Numbered from the stretch's first letter, positions 1 through 11,349 are shown. The stretch is DNA of 64,000 nt from Rhizobium sp. Q54 (GCA_945860165.1 CAMAPL010000008.1:1-64000), one strand, 5' to 3'. Notes: generated from the sequence alone by a model not told the origin. Numbers and translations: made by a program.

Positions 1-149
1 AAGGCACGGAGATGGTGATGCCGGGTGACAATATCTCGGTGGAAGTCGAGCTGATCGTGCCGATCGCGATGGAAGAAAAGCTGCGCTTCGCAATCCGCGA
101 AGGCGGCCGTACCGTCGGCGCCGGCGTCGTCGCAAAGATTATCAAGTAA
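1..149 (+). CDS. tuf: Elongation factor Tu, C-terminal end (partial)
   Basis: The first 149 bases read in frame, from base 3 to a TAA at 147-149, as the last 48 residues of EF-Tu, the GTPase that delivers aminoacyl-tRNA to the ribosome. The visible part is the end of beta-barrel domain 3, with the typical [19 protein letters not shown] stretch and the ending VVAKIIK. The N-terminal GTPase domain lies outside the window. Its place just before rpsJ is the usual str/S10 junction, and it is probably co-transcribed with the S10 operon. Confidence 0.97.
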   Translation, partial: GTEMVMPGDNISVEVELIVPIAMEEKLRFAIREGGRTVGAGVVAKIIK

Positions 150-176
150 TACGGCGCAGGATCGAAAGACCAAACC

Positions 177-485
177 ATGCAAAGTCAAAATATCCGCATT
201 CGGCTCAAAGCCTTCGATCATCGGATTCTCGACAATTCGACGCGCGAAATCGTTAATACGGCCAAGCGCACCGGCGCGCAGGTGCGGGGCCCGATTCCGC
301 TCCCCACCGGCATCGAGCGTTTCACCGTCAACCGCTCGGCCCATGTCGACAAGAAGAGCCGCGAACAGTTCGAAATCCGGACGCATAAGCGTCTGCTCGA
401 CATTATCGATCCCACACCGCAAACCGTCGATGCTTTGATGAAGCTCGACCTGGCTGCCGGTGTGGACGTCGAAATCAAGTTGTAA
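177..485 (+). CDS. rpsJ: 30S ribosomal protein S10
   Basis: The 102-residue product matches S10 over its full length, including the [14 protein letters not shown] start and the GPIPLPT loop. S10 binds 16S rRNA in the small-subunit head and, as NusE, also takes part in antitermination. It is the first gene of the S10 operon, 27 bp after tuf. The ATG at 177 gives the normal family length. Confidence 0.98.
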   Translation: MQSQNIRIRLKAFDHRILDNSTREIVNTAKRTGAQVRGPIPLPTGIERFTVNRSAHVDKKSREQFEIRTHKRLLDIIDPTPQTVDALMKLDLAAGVDVEIKL

Positions 486-495
486 GGAGCGTAAG

Positions 496-1230
496 GTGCG
501 CACAGGCGTCATCACGCAGAAGATCGGAATGACCCGTCTGTTTTTGGCAGACGGCACGCATGTCCCGGTCACAGTTCTGAAGCTCGACGGTTGCGCCGTC
601 GTGGCAGTCCGCAATGAAGAGAAGGATGGCTATACCGCCGTCCAGCTCGGCTCGGGTTTTGCCAAGGCCAAGAACACCTCGAAGGCGGAGCGCGGTCATT
701 TTGCCAAGGCGGAACTTGAACCCCGCCGCAAGGTCGCGGAATTCCGCGTCGACGCGAAGAGCTTGCTGGAAGTGGGCGACACCCTTCAGGCCGACCATTT
801 CGTGGCCGGCCAGAAGGTGGACGTCACCGGCGTCACCATCGGCCGTGGTTTCACCGGCGCGATGAAGCGCTGGAACTTCCGCGGTCTGGAAGCCTCGCAT
901 GGCGTCTCGATTTCGCACCGTTCGCTGGGCGGTACCGGTGGTCGCCAGGATCCGGGCAAGACCTTCAAGAACAAGAAAATGCACGGCCATTACGGCGACG
1001 AGAACATCACCACCCAGAATCTGGAAGTGGCGAAAATCGACGTCGAACGTGGCCTGATCATGGTTCGCGGCGCGGTGCCGGGCTCCAAGGGTGGCTGGGT
1101 GATGGTGCGTGATGCCGTCAAGCGTCCGCACAAGGATGTGCCGATGCCCGGTTCCGTGAAGAAGCGCGCTGGCGTTGCTCCGGCTCCCGCCGAAGCTCCT
1201 GTGGCCGAAGAACCGAAGGCTGAGGCATAA
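496..1230 (+). CDS. rplC: 50S ribosomal protein L3
   Basis: L3 binds 23S rRNA and helps nucleate large-subunit assembly near the peptidyl-transferase centre. I chose the GTG at 496 because it is preceded by TAAGGAGCG and opens with the family start (M)[15 protein letters not shown]. The in-frame ATG at 460 lies inside rpsJ and adds unrelated residues. The product is 244 aa. The core includes the [13 protein letters not shown] loop and the [13 protein letters not shown] region. A tail of about 20 Ala/Pro/Glu-rich residues follows, as is common in alphaproteobacterial L3. Confidence 0.97.
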   Translation: MRTGVITQKIGMTRLFLADGTHVPVTVLKLDGCAVVAVRNEEKDGYTAVQLGSGFAKAKNTSKAERGHFAKAELEPRRKVAEFRVDAKSLLEVGDTLQADHFVAGQKVDVTGVTIGRGFTGAMKRWNFRGLEASHGVSISHRSLGGTGGRQDPGKTFKNKKMHGHYGDENITTQNLEVAKIDVERGLIMVRGAVPGSKGGWVMVRDAVKRPHKDVPMPGSVKKRAGVAPAPAEAPVAEEPKAEA

Positions 1231-1231
1231 G

Positions 1232-1849
1232 ATGAAAACCAAGGTGCTCAATCTCGACAATAAGGCCGCCGGCGATGTCGAACTGAACGACGCCATCTTC
1301 GGTCTGGAGCCCCGCGCAGATCTGATCCAGCGCGTGGTGATCTGGCAGCTCGCCAAGCGCCGCAGCGGCCAGCACAAGGTGCTGACCCGCGGCGAGATTA
1401 ACCGCACCAAGCACAAGCTTGGAAAGCAGAAGGGTGGCGGTACTGCCCGTCACGGCGCCCGTTCGGCTCCGCTGTTCGTCGGCGGCGCCAAGGCGATGGG
1501 TCCGGTTTCGCACAGCCATGAGTTCGACCTGCCCAAGAAGGTCAAGGCGCTGGGCCTCAAGCACGCGCTGTCGTCCAAGGCCAAGGCCGGTTCGATCATC
1601 GTGCTCGACGAAGCAAAGTCCAAGGACATCAAGACCGGCGCCCTGGCCAAGCAGTTCGAAAAGATGAAGCTCGGCCGCGCGCTGGTGATCGACGGGGAGT
1701 TTGACAAGAACTTCCAGCTTTCCGCCCGCAACCTCGCCGAAGTGGCGCTGCTGCCGGTGGCCGGCATCAACGTCTATGACATCATGAAGAGCGACAAGCT
1801 GGTTCTGACCACTGCCGCCATCAAAGCGATCGAGGCGCGCCTGTCATGA
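1232..1849 (+). CDS. rplD: 50S ribosomal protein L4
   Basis: L4 lines the exit tunnel and, in some bacteria, represses its own operon. The ATG at 1232 follows the rplC stop by one base and gives 205 aa. The [21 protein letters not shown] segment and the GGGTARHG loop are the extended-loop region of L4. The longer open frame back to 1175 overlaps rplC and has no family residues, so it is not used. Confidence 0.97.
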   Translation: MKTKVLNLDNKAAGDVELNDAIFGLEPRADLIQRVVIWQLAKRRSGQHKVLTRGEINRTKHKLGKQKGGGTARHGARSAPLFVGGAKAMGPVSHSHEFDLPKKVKALGLKHALSSKAKAGSIIVLDEAKSKDIKTGALAKQFEKMKLGRALVIDGEFDKNFQLSARNLAEVALLPVAGINVYDIMKSDKLVLTTAAIKAIEARLS

Positions 1850-2133
1850 GCATCAACTATGATGTGATCCTGTCGCCAGTGATCACCGAAAAAGCGACGC
1901 GCATGACCGAAGCCAACCAGGTCGTGTTCCGCGTCACGCTGGACGCCACCAAGCCCGCGATCGCCAAGGCGGTTGCCGATCTGTTCAAGGTCAAGGTCAA
2001 GGCGGTGAATACGATTATCGTCAAGGGCAAGCGCAAGGCTGCCCGCGGCAAGGCCTATACGCGTTCCGATATCAAGAAAGCGATCGTGACCCTGGAAGAT
2101 GGTCACCAGATCGACATCACGACGGGTCTGTAA
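1846..2133 (+). CDS. rplW: 50S ribosomal protein L23
   Basis: This 95-residue L23 sits at the tunnel exit, where trigger factor and SRP dock. Its start overlaps the rplD stop in an ATGA, which suggests translational coupling. The [16 protein letters not shown] opening and the [14 protein letters not shown] stretch are typical. Confidence 0.97.
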   Translation: MSINYDVILSPVITEKATRMTEANQVVFRVTLDATKPAIAKAVADLFKVKVKAVNTIIVKGKRKAARGKAYTRSDIKKAIVTLEDGHQIDITTGL

Positions 2134-2136
2134 GAC

Positions 2137-2973
2137 ATGGCACTGAAACATTATAAGCCCAGGACACCCGGCACCCGCCAGCTGGTGCTGATCGACCGTT
2201 CCAGCCTGCACAAGGGTGGTCCGGTCAAGGCGTTGACAGAAGGCAAGACCTCGAAGGGTGGCCGCAACAATACCGGCCGCATCGTGGTGCGCTATCAGGG
2301 CGGCGGTCACAAGCAGCGTTACCGCCTGATCGATTTCAAGCGCGACCGCTTCAACGAGCCCGCGACGGTCGAGCGTCTGGAATACGATCCCAACCGCACC
2401 GCCTTCATCGCGCTGGTGAAGTACAAGGACGGCACCCTGACCTACATCCTGGCGCCGCAGCGGCTGAATGTCGGTGACACCATCGTCTCCGGTGAAAAGA
2501 TCGACGTGAAGGTTGGCAATGCGATGCCGCTCGGCGCGATGCCGATCGGCACCATCGTCCACAATATCGAAATGAAGCCGGGCAAGGGCGGCCAGGTTGC
2601 CCGTTCGGCCGGTGCCTATGCCCAGTATCTGGGCCGCGACGCCGGTTATGCGCTGATCCGCCTGAATTCGTCGGAAGTGCGCAAAATCCCGCTGACCTGC
2701 ATGGCGACCGTGGGCGCGGTTTCGAACCCGGACCACATGAACGAAGTGATCGGCAAGGCCGGCCGCAACGTCTGGAAGGGCAAGCGTCCCCACGTCCGCG
2801 GTACCGCGATGAACCCGATCGACCATCCGCATGGCGGCGGCGAAGGCCGCACCAAGGGCGGCCGTCATCCAGTCACGCCATGGGGCAAGCCCACCAAGGG
2901 CGCCAAGACGCGTAAAAACAAGCGCACCACGAAGTTCATCGTGCGTACGCGCAAGGGCAAGGCACAAGGGTAA
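2137..2973 (+). CDS. rplB: 50S ribosomal protein L2
   Basis: L2 (278 aa) is needed for subunit association and peptidyl-transferase activity. The [15 protein letters not shown] motif and the C-terminal [21 protein letters not shown] motif are present; the latter carries the conserved histidine near the catalytic centre. The length is normal. It lies 3 bp after rplW and 5 bp before rpsS. Confidence 0.98.
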   Translation: MALKHYKPRTPGTRQLVLIDRSSLHKGGPVKALTEGKTSKGGRNNTGRIVVRYQGGGHKQRYRLIDFKRDRFNEPATVERLEYDPNRTAFIALVKYKDGTLTYILAPQRLNVGDTIVSGEKIDVKVGNAMPLGAMPIGTIVHNIEMKPGKGGQVARSAGAYAQYLGRDAGYALIRLNSSEVRKIPLTCMATVGAVSNPDHMNEVIGKAGRNVWKGKRPHVRGTAMNPIDHPHGGGEGRTKGGRHPVTPWGKPTKGAKTRKNKRTTKFIVRTRKGKAQG

Positions 2974-2978
2974 GACAC

Positions 2979-3263
2979 ATGACTCGTTCCGTTTGGAAAG
3001 GCCCGTTTGTCGACGGCTACATACTGAAGAAGGCCGAAGCGGCTCGCGCTTCCGGCCGCAAGGACGTGATCAAGACCTGGTCGCGCCGCTCCACCATCCT
3101 GCCGCAGTTCGTCGGTGTGACGTTCGGCGTCTATAACGGCCACAAGCACATTCCGGTGCTGGTGACTGAAGACATGGTCGGTCACAAGCTCGGCGAATTT
3201 TCGCCGACCCGCACCTTCCACGGCCATACCGGCGGCGGCGACAAGAAGGCGAAGAGGGCCTAA
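2979..3263 (+). CDS. rpsS: 30S ribosomal protein S19
   Basis: S19 (94 aa) forms a complex with S13 in the small-subunit head. The start [13 protein letters not shown], the [12 protein letters not shown] core and the [13 protein letters not shown] ending match the family. The stop overlaps the rplV start in TAATG. Confidence 0.98.
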   Translation: MTRSVWKGPFVDGYILKKAEAARASGRKDVIKTWSRRSTILPQFVGVTFGVYNGHKHIPVLVTEDMVGHKLGEFSPTRTFHGHTGGGDKKAKRA

Positions 3264-3765
3264 TGGGTAAAGATTCTCGCGCGCGTGTGCTGGCCGACCA
3301 TCAGGCGATGGCCGTTGCCCGCAACATCCGCGTCTCTCCGCGCAAACTGAACCTGGTGGCACAGCAAATCCGCGGCCAGAAGGTCGAACGTGCCCTCAAT
3401 GTCCTGACCTTCTCGCCCAAGCGTATCGCCGGCGTGGTCAAGAAGGCGCTGCAGTCGGCCATTGCCAATGCCGAGAACAACCACGATCTCGATGTCGATG
3501 ATCTGATCGTCAAGGAAGCCAGCGTCGGCAAGAATTTGGTGATGAAGCGTTTCCATGCCCGTGCCCGCGGCAACGCCGGCGGTATCGAGAAGTTTTTCAG
3601 CCAGATCACGATCATCGTCGAAGAGAAGCGCGAAGAAGCGCCGACGAAGGAAGGCAGCAAAGCCGCGGCTGGTAAGACCGATGGCAAGACCAAATCCTCG
3701 GGCACGTCCAAGGCGGCCGCCCCCAAGAAAGCGGCGGCCAAGAAGCCCGTGAAGGAGACAAAGTA

Positions 3766-3766
<1 letters not shown>
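3263..3766 (+). CDS. rplV: 50S ribosomal protein L22 with long basic tail
   Basis: L22 helps shape the exit tunnel. Residues 1 to about 122 are the standard domain ([36 protein letters not shown]). About 45 residues rich in Lys, Ala, Ser and Thr follow, making 167 aa against the usual 110-130. The tail is low-complexity and probably disordered. Similar tails occur on some alphaproteobacterial L22 proteins. The gene overlaps rpsS and rpsC by a base at each end. Confidence 0.96.
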
Positions 3767-4491
<725 letters not shown>

Positions 4492-4502
4492 AGAGAACAA
4501 CC

Positions 4503-4916
4503 ATGCTGTCACCCAAGCGCACAAAATTCCGCAAGCAGTTCAAGGGCCGCATCCACGGCACTGCCAAGGCGGGCACCTCGCTGAACTTTGGCGCCTATGG
4601 CCTTAAGGCCCTGGAGCCGGAGCGTCTGAATGCGCGCGAAATCGAAGCGGCGCGCCGCGCCATTACTCGCCAGATGAAGCGCGCAGGCCGCGTGTGGATT
4701 CGCGTTTTCCCGGATGTGCCGGTGTCCAAGAAACCTGCCGAAGTGCGTATGGGTTCGGGCAAGGGCGCGCCGGAATTCTGGGTGGCCAAGGTCAAGCCGG
4801 GCCGCATCCTGTTCGAAATCGACGGCGTGGATCTGGCGACCGCCAAGGAAGCGATGCGTCTGGGTCAGGCGAAGCTGTCGATCGCGACCAAGTTCGTCAC
4901 CCGCACCGGCCTGTGA
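4503..4916 (+). CDS. rplP: 50S ribosomal protein L16
   Basis: L16 (137 aa) contacts the A-site tRNA region of the large subunit. The start [17 protein letters not shown], the [12 protein letters not shown] core and the [19 protein letters not shown] motif are diagnostic. An Arg (RVWIRV region) corresponds to the area hydroxylated in some bacteria. It lies between rpsC and rpmC, as is universal in the S10 operon. Confidence 0.98.
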   Translation: MLSPKRTKFRKQFKGRIHGTAKAGTSLNFGAYGLKALEPERLNAREIEAARRAITRQMKRAGRVWIRVFPDVPVSKKPAEVRMGSGKGAPEFWVAKVKPGRILFEIDGVDLATAKEAMRLGQAKLSIATKFVTRTGL

Positions 4917-4926
4917 GAGAATAGAA

Positions 4927-5205
4927 ATGGCTAAGAAAGCAGCAACGAAACCGGCGAAAGCCACCAAGGCCAAGAAGACGACTGCCGTGAAGGCGTCTTC
5001 GAAGGCCGAAGACTTCCGCGCCAAGAGCGGCGACGAGCTGAACGCCCAGCTCTCGAACCTCAAGAAAGAGCAGTTCAATCTGCGCTTTCAGCGCGCCAAT
5101 GGTCAGGTGGAGAACACCGGCCGCATCCGTGTGTTGCGGCGTGATATCGCGCGCATCCAGACAGTGTTGACCGAGCAGCGCCGCGCTGCCCCGGCGAAGG
5201 GTTAA
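4927..5205 (+). CDS. rpmC: 50S ribosomal protein L29 with N-terminal extension
   Basis: L29 binds near the tunnel exit beside L23. The ATG at 4927 follows GAGAGAATAGAA and gives 92 aa. Residues from about 31 onward are the usual L29 helical hairpin ([20 protein letters not shown]). The first 30 residues are a Lys/Ala/Thr-rich extension absent from the roughly 65-residue typical protein. No start codon better placed before the conserved core is evident, so the extension is probably translated. Confidence 0.95.
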   Translation: MAKKAATKPAKATKAKKTTAVKASSKAEDFRAKSGDELNAQLSNLKKEQFNLRFQRANGQVENTGRIRVLRRDIARIQTVLTEQRRAAPAKG

Positions 5206-5209
5206 AACT

Positions 5210-5449
5210 ATGCCGAAGCGAATCCTCCAGGGCACCGTCGTCAGCGACAAGAACCAGAAGACCATCGTGGTGAAGGTGGAGCGCCGCTTCATCCATCCGG
5301 TGATGGGCAAGACCGTGCGCCGCTCGAAGAAGTATCACGCCCATGACGAAAAGGGCGAGTTCAAGATCGGTGATGTCGTTCGTATTCAGGAATGCCGGCC
5401 GCTTTCCAAGTTGAAGACCTGGGAAGTGCTGGAACGTGTCGGCAAGTAA
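5210..5449 (+). CDS. rpsQ: 30S ribosomal protein S17
   Basis: This 79-residue OB-fold protein binds 16S rRNA early in small-subunit assembly. The start [20 protein letters not shown] and the [19 protein letters not shown] motif identify it. It follows rpmC by 4 bp. Confidence 0.97.
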   Translation: MPKRILQGTVVSDKNQKTIVVKVERRFIHPVMGKTVRRSKKYHAHDEKGEFKIGDVVRIQECRPLSKLKTWEVLERVGK

Positions 5450-5473
5450 GCGGCGCGATAGGGAGTTGAAGTC

Positions 5474-5842
5474 ATGATTCAGATGTCCACAGAACTTGAC
5501 GTCGCCGACAATTCCGGCGCCAAGAGCGTGATGTGCATCAAGGTGTTGGGCGGTTCGCATCGCCGGTACGCCGATGTCGGCGACACCATCGTGGTGTCGG
5601 TCAAGGAAGCCATTCCGCGTGGTCGCGTGAAGAAGGGCGAAGTGCTGAAGGCCGTGGTGGTGCGTACCGCCAAGGGCGTGCGCCGAAACGACGGCAGCCT
5701 GATCCGTTTCGACGGCAATGCCGCCGTGCTGGTCAATGCCCAAGGCGAGCCGATCGGCACCCGCATCTTCGGACCGGTTACCCGCGAACTGCGCAACAAG
5801 GGGCAGATGAAGATCATTTCGCTCGCCCCGGAGGTTCTGTGA
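5474..5842 (+). CDS. rplN: 50S ribosomal protein L14
   Basis: L14 (122 aa) forms an intersubunit bridge and is the target of RsfS silencing. The [19 protein letters not shown] start and the ending [25 protein letters not shown] are typical. It is the first gene of the classical spc segment. It lies 24 bp after rpsQ, and its stop overlaps the rplX start. Confidence 0.98.
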   Translation: MIQMSTELDVADNSGAKSVMCIKVLGGSHRRYADVGDTIVVSVKEAIPRGRVKKGEVLKAVVVRTAKGVRRNDGSLIRFDGNAAVLVNAQGEPIGTRIFGPVTRELRNKGQMKIISLAPEVL

Positions 5843-6156
5843 TGAGCAATATCCGCAAGGGCGACGCCGTGGTGGTCATCACGGGCCGCGACAAGGGCAA
5901 GAAGGGCTCGGTCCTGAAGGTTTTCCCGGAGGAAAACCGCGCCCTGGTCCAGGGCGTCAATGTGGTCAAGCGCCATCAGAAGCAGACCCAGTCGCAGCAG
6001 GCCGGGATCGTGACCAAGGAGTCGCCGATCCAGCTTTCGAATATCGCGCACGTCGATCCCAAGTCGGGCAAGGCGACGCGCATTGGTTCCAAGACGCTGA
6101 GCGACGGCCGCAAGGTCCGCTTTGCGAAGAAGTCTGGTGAGGTCATCGATGTCTGA
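5842..6156 (+). CDS. rplX: 50S ribosomal protein L24
   Basis: L24 (104 aa) is an assembly initiator with an N-terminal KOW motif ([21 protein letters not shown]). The ATG at 5842 shares its A with the rplN stop. A longer frame back to 5533 is only overlap with rplN. The C-terminal [12 protein letters not shown] segment fits the family. Confidence 0.97.
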   Translation: MSNIRKGDAVVVITGRDKGKKGSVLKVFPEENRALVQGVNVVKRHQKQTQSQQAGIVTKESPIQLSNIAHVDPKSGKATRIGSKTLSDGRKVRFAKKSGEVIDV

Positions 6157-6829
6157 CGCGGGCGCCAAAAGCAAAAATCCGCAGGAGGCCGCCAAGGCCG
6201 ACGCGAAAGCCGCCAAGGCCAAGCGCCGCGAAGTGAACGCCGGCACGCAGGTGCAGGTTGGCGAGCATGCGCGTGAGGCAGGTTACGTTCCGCGCTTCAA
6301 GAAGCGCTACAACGAAACCATCAAGTCGGAACTGATGAAGAAGTTCGGCTACACTAACGTGCTTCAGGTACCGAAGCTGAACAAGGTTGTGCTGAACATC
6401 GGTGCGGGCGAAGCGGCTTCCGATGGCAAGAAAATCGTCCAGGCGGTGAACGACCTGACCGCGATTGCCGGCCAGAAGGCGATCCAGACCCGCTCCAAGA
6501 AGGCCATTGCGCAGTTCAAGATCCGCGAAGGCCTGCCGATCGGTGCCAAGGTCACCCTGCGCGGCGACCTGATGTATGAGTTTGTCGATCGCTTGATCAC
6601 CATGGCGTTGCCGCGCGTGCGCGACTTCAGGGGCGTCAATCCCAAGTCGTTCGACGGCCGGGGCAACTATGCGATGGGCATGAAGGAACACGTCGTGTTC
6701 CTGGAAATCGACTACGACAAGACGGAATCGGTGTGGGGCATGGATATCGTGTTCAACACCTCTGCGAAGACCGACGAAGAGGCCAAGGCTCTTCTCGAAG
6801 GCTTCCAGTTCCCCTTCACGACGAATTGA
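6149..6829 (+). CDS. rplE: 50S ribosomal protein L5 with N-terminal extension
   Basis: L5 binds 5S rRNA and contacts the P-site tRNA. The conserved protein begins near residue 46 ([25 protein letters not shown]) and continues through [15 protein letters not shown] to the end. I chose ATG 6149, with GGTGAGG about seven bases upstream, which gives 226 aa against the usual 180-190. The first 45 residues are rich in Ala, Lys and Glu. The gene overlaps the rplX stop by 8 bases. A GTG further in (near 6249) is a possible but less supported start. Confidence 0.93.
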   Translation: MSDAGAKSKNPQEAAKADAKAAKAKRREVNAGTQVQVGEHAREAGYVPRFKKRYNETIKSELMKKFGYTNVLQVPKLNKVVLNIGAGEAASDGKKIVQAVNDLTAIAGQKAIQTRSKKAIAQFKIREGLPIGAKVTLRGDLMYEFVDRLITMALPRVRDFRGVNPKSFDGRGNYAMGMKEHVVFLEIDYDKTESVWGMDIVFNTSAKTDEEAKALLEGFQFPFTTN

Positions 6830-6840
6830 GGCGCTAGACA

Positions 6841-7146
6841 ATGGCGAAGACGAGTCAAATTAACCGCAACAAGAAGCGCGAAAAGCTGGTGGCCCAATAC
6901 GCCGGCAAGCGAGCGGGACTGAAGAAGATTGCCGAGGACATGAAGGTCCCCGCCGAAGACCGCTTTGCCGCGCGTCTGAAGCTGGCCAAGCTGCCGCGCA
7001 ATTCCTCCAAGGTCCGCATTCATCACCGCTGCGAGCTCTCGGGCCGTTCCAAGGGCTATTACCGCAAGGTAAAGATGTCGCGTATCGCGCTGCGGTCGCT
7101 TTCAAATTTCGGCCAGATCCCTGGCATGACCAAGGCGAGCTGGTAA
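6841..7146 (+). CDS. rpsN: 30S ribosomal protein S14
   Basis: S14 (101 aa) is a late-assembling protein of the small-subunit head. It is the long, zinc-free type: the region that would hold CxxC pairs reads [21 protein letters not shown] with a single Cys. It ends in the family [15 protein letters not shown]. It lies 11 bp after rplE. Confidence 0.97.
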   Translation: MAKTSQINRNKKREKLVAQYAGKRAGLKKIAEDMKVPAEDRFAARLKLAKLPRNSSKVRIHHRCELSGRSKGYYRKVKMSRIALRSLSNFGQIPGMTKASW

Positions 7147-7155
7147 GGAGAAGAC

Positions 7156-7548
7156 ATGATCAACGATCCGATTGGCGATCTTCTGACTCGCATCCGCAAC
7201 GGCCAGTTGCGGCGCAAGGCCAAGATCAATTCTCCCAATTCCCGTCTGCGCATCCGTCTTCTCGACGTGCTGCAGGCCGAAGGTTATATCCGCGGCTATG
7301 CCGAGGTCGAAACCAAGGGCCAGCGGGAACTGGAAATCGAACTGAAGTATCACGAAGGTCTTCCGGTGATCCGCGAACTCAAGCGCGTTTCCACCCCCGG
7401 CCGCCGCGTTTATTCCTCTGTCAGCGAACTCAAGCCGCATCGCCAGGGTCTTGGCGTGTCCATTCTCTCCACGCCCCAGGGCGTGATGACGGATACGTCC
7501 GCCCGCGAGAAGAATGTCGGCGGCGAAGTTCTCTGTCAGGTGTTCTAA
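7156..7548 (+). CDS. rpsH: 30S ribosomal protein S8
   Basis: S8 (130 aa) binds the central domain of 16S rRNA and represses the spc operon in E. coli. The [15 protein letters not shown] start, the [13 protein letters not shown] core and the ending [11 protein letters not shown] identify it. It follows rpsN by 9 bp with an AAGGAG ribosome-binding site. Confidence 0.98.
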   Translation: MINDPIGDLLTRIRNGQLRRKAKINSPNSRLRIRLLDVLQAEGYIRGYAEVETKGQRELEIELKYHEGLPVIRELKRVSTPGRRVYSSVSELKPHRQGLGVSILSTPQGVMTDTSAREKNVGGEVLCQVF

Positions 7549-7557
7549 GGAGCCCGC

Positions 7558-8091
7558 ATGTCACGTATTGGCAAGAAACCCGTCGCACTTCCCAAGGGCG
7601 TCACCGCCTCGGTGGAAGGTCAGACCGTCAAGGTCAAGGGTCCCAAGGGCGAGCTCAGCGTCAAGCTGGTGCCGCAAGTCTCCGTGTCCCTGGACGAGGG
7701 CGGCATCACCGTGGCGCCACGCAAGGAAATGGAAAAGGCGGCCCAGATGTGGGGCCTGTCGCGCACACTGGTCAACAATCTGGTCAACGGCGTCACCACT
7801 GGCTTCACCCAGAAACTGGAAATCCAGGGCGTCGGCTATCGCGCCGCAGTGCAGGGCAAGATCCTGAACCTCCAGCTCGGCTTCAGCCATGACGTGCCAT
7901 ATCCGATCCCGGCTGGCATCACCATCGTCACCGAAAAACCCACCATGATTTCGGTATCGGGCATCGACAAGCAGCTGGTTGGCCAGGTCGCGGCCGAAAT
8001 TCGCGGCTATCGTCCGCCGGAGCCCTATAAGGGCAAGGGCGTTCGCTACGAAGGCGAATATGTCCGCCGCAAGGAAGGCAAGAAGAAGTAA
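7558..8091 (+). CDS. rplF: 50S ribosomal protein L6
   Basis: L6 (177 aa) has two alpha/beta repeats and sits near the factor-binding site. The [14 protein letters not shown] start and the C-terminal [19 protein letters not shown] motif are characteristic. The distance to rplR is one base. Confidence 0.98.
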   Translation: MSRIGKKPVALPKGVTASVEGQTVKVKGPKGELSVKLVPQVSVSLDEGGITVAPRKEMEKAAQMWGLSRTLVNNLVNGVTTGFTQKLEIQGVGYRAAVQGKILNLQLGFSHDVPYPIPAGITIVTEKPTMISVSGIDKQLVGQVAAEIRGYRPPEPYKGKGVRYEGEYVRRKEGKKK

Positions 8092-8092
8092 G

Positions 8093-8440
8093 ATGACAAA
8101 CGCTCTTTTCAAAAAGCGCCAGTCGCGCACCCGTCATCGTCTCGGCACCCATGGCACGCGTCCGCGCCTGTCGATCTTCCGCTCGGGCAAGCACATCTAT
8201 GCCCAGGTGATTGATGACACCCAGGCCGTCACCGTTGCCTCTGCCTCGACCAACGAGAAAGACGGCAAGGCCGGCAAGTCGTGGAATGTGGATGCGGCCA
8301 CCGGCGTCGGCAAGAAGATCGCCGAGCGCGCCAAGGCTGCCGGCGTGACCCAGGTTATGTTCGACCGTGGCGGCTATATCTATCATGGGCGCATCAAGGC
8401 GCTTGCAGACGCGGCCCGCGAAGGCGGTCTGGAATTTTAA
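8093..8440 (+). CDS. rplR: 50S ribosomal protein L18
   Basis: L18 (115 aa) binds 5S rRNA together with L5. The ATG at 8093 immediately follows the rplF stop; the longer open frame from 7979 is overlap. The [18 protein letters not shown] core and the C-terminal [26 protein letters not shown] are typical. Confidence 0.97.
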   Translation: MTNALFKKRQSRTRHRLGTHGTRPRLSIFRSGKHIYAQVIDDTQAVTVASASTNEKDGKAGKSWNVDAATGVGKKIAERAKAAGVTQVMFDRGGYIYHGRIKALADAAREGGLEF

Positions 8441-8499
8441 GGTTCATGGCGGCATCGGATCACACATCCGCTGGTCGCTCAGAAAGTAAGGACGAATAG

Positions 8500-9105
8500 A
8501 TGGCACGCGAAGGACAGCAGCGGGATTCCAAGGACGGCGGACGTGATCGCGGCCGTGGTGGCCGTGGCCGCGACAAGGAAAATCGCGACAGCGACCTGAT
8601 CGACAAGTTGGTGCACATCAACCGTGTCGCCAAGGTCGTGAAGGGCGGTCGTCGCTTCGCTTTCGCCGCGCTGGTGGTTGTCGGCGACGGCAATGGCCGG
8701 GTCGGTTTTGGCCATGGCAAGGCGCGCGAAGTGCCGGAAGCCATCCGCAAGGCGACCGAAGACGCCAAGCGTTCGCTGGTCCGCATTCCGCTGAAGGATG
8801 GCCGCACCATCCATCACGAAGTGCGCGGTCATCATGGCGCGGGAAAGGTTCTGGTGCGTCCGGCGCCGGCCGGTACCGGCATCATCGCCGGCGGTCCGAT
8901 GCGCGCCGTGTTTGAAGCTCTGGGCGTTGGCGACGTGGTGTCTAAGTCTCTGGGCACATCCAATCCCTACAACATGGTGCGCGCGACCTTCGACGCACTG
9001 CTCAATCAGCAGAGCCCCCGCATGGTGGCCCAGCGCCGCGGCCGCAGCGTTTCGGAAATCCTCAGCCGTCGTGAAGACGCGCCGGGTGCCGAAGCCACCG
9101 CCTGA
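8500..9105 (+). CDS. rpsE: 30S ribosomal protein S5
   Basis: S5 (201 aa) is involved in decoding accuracy and mRNA entry. The first 28 residues are a charged Arg/Asp/Gly-rich extension. The double-stranded-RNA-binding-like domain follows ([27 protein letters not shown]), then [43 protein letters not shown]. The 59-bp gap from rplR is the largest inside the spc part and holds no recognisable element. Confidence 0.97.
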   Translation: MAREGQQRDSKDGGRDRGRGGRGRDKENRDSDLIDKLVHINRVAKVVKGGRRFAFAALVVVGDGNGRVGFGHGKAREVPEAIRKATEDAKRSLVRIPLKDGRTIHHEVRGHHGAGKVLVRPAPAGTGIIAGGPMRAVFEALGVGDVVSKSLGTSNPYNMVRATFDALLNQQSPRMVAQRRGRSVSEILSRREDAPGAEATA

Positions 9106-9125
9106 TACAGTAAGAGAGAAAAGTC

Positions 9126-9350
9126 ATGGCCGAGAAGAAACCCGCCCCCAAGAAGGGCAACGAAGGCAAGACGGTTACCGTGCGCCAGATCAAAAGCGCC
9201 AACCGCAAGCCCGATATCCAGGCGCAGACCCTGCGCGGTCTCGGACTCGGCAAGATTCGCCGTACCCGCACGCTGGAAGATACGCCGTCGGTGCGCGGCA
9301 TGATCAACGCGGTCAAGCACCTCGTCGAGATCGTCGAAGAAGGCAAATAA
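9126..9350 (+). CDS. rpmD: 50S ribosomal protein L30
   Basis: The L30 core ([44 protein letters not shown]) starts near residue 16. It is preceded by a Lys/Ala/Pro-rich extension and makes 74 aa against about 60. The family assignment is secure from the LGLGKIRR and RGMI motifs and from the place between rpsE and rplO. Confidence 0.96.
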   Translation: MAEKKPAPKKGNEGKTVTVRQIKSANRKPDIQAQTLRGLGLGKIRRTRTLEDTPSVRGMINAVKHLVEIVEEGK

Positions 9351-9351
9351 G

Positions 9352-9903
9352 ATGAAGCTGAATCAGATCTCCAATAATCCCGGCGCGCACAAGCACAAGC
9401 ACAAGGTCGGCCGTGGCTCCTCGTCGGGCCTGGGCAAGACTTCCGGCCGTGGCGTCAAGGGCGCCAAGGCCCGTACCGGCACCAAGGTGTACGGCTTTGA
9501 AGGCGGCCAGATGCCGCTGCACATGCGCATGCCCAAGCGTGGCTTCCGCAATATTTTCGGCACCGATTTTGCGGAAGTGAACGTCAATCGCATCCAGAAG
9601 GCGATCGACAATAAGAAGCTCGACATCAAGGCCAAGATCACCGAGGAAATCCTGCGCAAGGCCGGCTTGGTGCACAAGAGCCGCGACGGCGTGCGTCTGC
9701 TGGGCAAGGGCGCCATCACCGCCAAGATCGACATCGAAGTGGCCGGTGTTTCGGCCGGCGCCAAGGAAGCTATCGAAAAGGTCGGCGGCTCCGTCACCAC
9801 GACCTATTCGAAGAAGGTCTACCTCAACAAAAAGGGCGAGCCGGGCAAGCGCCAGACGCGCCGCGCGGAAGCGGCCAAGACGCGCGAATCTCGCAAGGCC
9901 TGA
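9352..9903 (+). CDS. rplO: 50S ribosomal protein L15
   Basis: L15 (183 aa) is a late-assembly protein with a glycine-rich N-terminal half ([22 protein letters not shown] and [16 protein letters not shown]). About 25 Arg/Ala/Lys-rich residues extend the C-terminus. It starts one base after the rpmD stop. Confidence 0.97.
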   Translation: MKLNQISNNPGAHKHKHKVGRGSSSGLGKTSGRGVKGAKARTGTKVYGFEGGQMPLHMRMPKRGFRNIFGTDFAEVNVNRIQKAIDNKKLDIKAKITEEILRKAGLVHKSRDGVRLLGKGAITAKIDIEVAGVSAGAKEAIEKVGGSVTTTYSKKVYLNKKGEPGKRQTRRAEAAKTRESRKA

Positions 9904-10008
9904 AGTGAGGGCTGGCACGCTCGTAAGGGCGGGATGGCGACCCTATATAAGGCCGGATCACGTGACGGCACCGATGCGTAACATCGGGATGTTTCTAGGA
10001 GCAGCCTG

Positions 10009-11349
10009 ATGGCATCTGCAGCCGAACAACTGGCAGCGAATTTCAACTTCGGCTCCATCTCCAGGGCCAAGGAGCTCCGTAGCCGCATCTTCTTCACCTT
10101 GGGCGCGCTGATCGTGGCGCGCATCGGCACCTATATCCCCATGCCGGGCATCGACCCGGCGGCGCTGGCGCTGCAGATCCAGCAGCAGGGCAGCGGGCTG
10201 CTCGACGTTTTCAACACCCTGGCCGGCGGCGCAGTGAACCGCATGGCGATCTTCGCCCTCGGCATCATGCCGTACATCTCAGCCTCTATCATCATGCAGT
10301 TGATGACGACGGTGTTTCCGGAACTGGAAGCGCTGAAGAAGGAAGGTGAGGCGGGGCGCAAGGTTATCAACCAGTACACCCGCTATTTCACCGTCGCGCT
10401 GGCCATCGTCCAGGCCTATGGCATCGCCATTGGCCTTGAGAATTTCGGGGGCACCGGCCAGATTGTGATGGAACCCGGCTGGTTCTTCCGCATCGGCGCC
10501 GTCATCACCCTGACCGGCGGCACCATGCTGCTGATGTGGATCGGTGAGCAGATCACCAGCCGCGGCGTCGGCAACGGCATTTCACTGATCATTTTTGCGG
10601 GCATCGTGGCAGGGTTCCCCCAGGTTATCGCCCAGACGCTGGAACAGGCACGCACCGGCGCCATTAGCCCGCTGCTGGCTCTGTTCTTCTTCGTCGTCGC
10701 GGCGGCACTGGTTGCCTTCATCGTCTTCATGGAGCGCGCGCAACGCCGCCTGTTCGTCACCTATCCCAAGCGGCAGGTCGGCAATAAGGTCTATGGCGGG
10801 GATTCTTCGCACCTGCCGCTCAAGCTCAATGTCTCGGGCGTCATTCCGCCGATCTTCGCCTCCTCGATCCTGCTGCTGCCCACCACGGTCGCCAGCTTCA
10901 ATGCCCAGAACCTGCCGGGCTGGCTGGAGGTGATCGTCACCTATCTCAGTCGCGGCCAGCCGATGTATTTGATCGTCTATGGCACGCTAATCGTCTTCTT
11001 TACGTTTTTCTACACTTCTATCGTCTTCAATCCCGAGGAGACGGCGGAGAACCTGAAGAAGTATGGCGGCGTGTTCCCGGGCATCCGTCCTGGCAAGAAG
11101 AGCGCCCAGTTCATCGACTACACCCTGACCCGAATAACGGTGGTCGGCGCGGCCTACCTGACCTTCGTCTGCCTGCTGCCGGAATTCATGTTCCTGGAAT
11201 ACAATCTGAGCTTCGCGCTGGGCGGCACATCGATCCTGATCGTGGTCAGCGTCACCATGGATACGGTGGCGCAGATCCAGAGCCATCTGGTGGCGCAGCA
11301 ATATGAAGGCCTGCTCAAGAAATCGAAGCTTCGGGGATCGCGCCGGTGA
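10009..11349 (+). CDS. secY: Preprotein translocase subunit SecY
   Basis: SecY (446 aa) forms the protein-conducting channel of the Sec translocon with SecE and SecG. Ten hydrophobic membrane segments can be traced, with the LGIMPYISASIIMQL segment near residue 85 and the cytoplasmic loop RRLFVTYPKRQ near residue 245. The ribosome-binding site is AGGAG at -11. A 105-bp gap separates it from rplO; it contains a short 6-bp hairpin (9971-9987) without a strong U-tract. The stop overlaps the adk start. Confidence 0.98.
   Translation: MASAAEQLAANFNFGSISRAKELRSRIFFTLGALIVARIGTYIPMPGIDPAALALQIQQQGSGLLDVFNTLAGGAVNRMAIFALGIMPYISASIIMQLMTTVFPELEALKKEGEAGRKVINQYTRYFTVALAIVQAYGIAIGLENFGGTGQIVMEPGWFFRIGAVITLTGGTMLLMWIGEQITSRGVGNGISLIIFAGIVAGFPQVIAQTLEQARTGAISPLLALFFFVVAAALVAFIVFMERAQRRLFVTYPKRQVGNKVYGGDSSHLPLKLNVSGVIPPIFASSILLLPTTVASFNAQNLPGWLEVIVTYLSRGQPMYLIVYGTLIVFFTFFYTSIVFNPEETAENLKKYGGVFPGIRPGKKSAQFIDYTLTRITVVGAAYLTFVCLLPEFMFLEYNLSFALGGTSILIVVSVTMDTVAQIQSHLVAQQYEGLLKKSKLRGSRR

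Noticed and set aside
9971-9987. CCGATG-CGTAA-CATCGG hairpin before secY
   Set aside because: Only 6 bp with no U-tract; too weak to call a terminator or attenuator.
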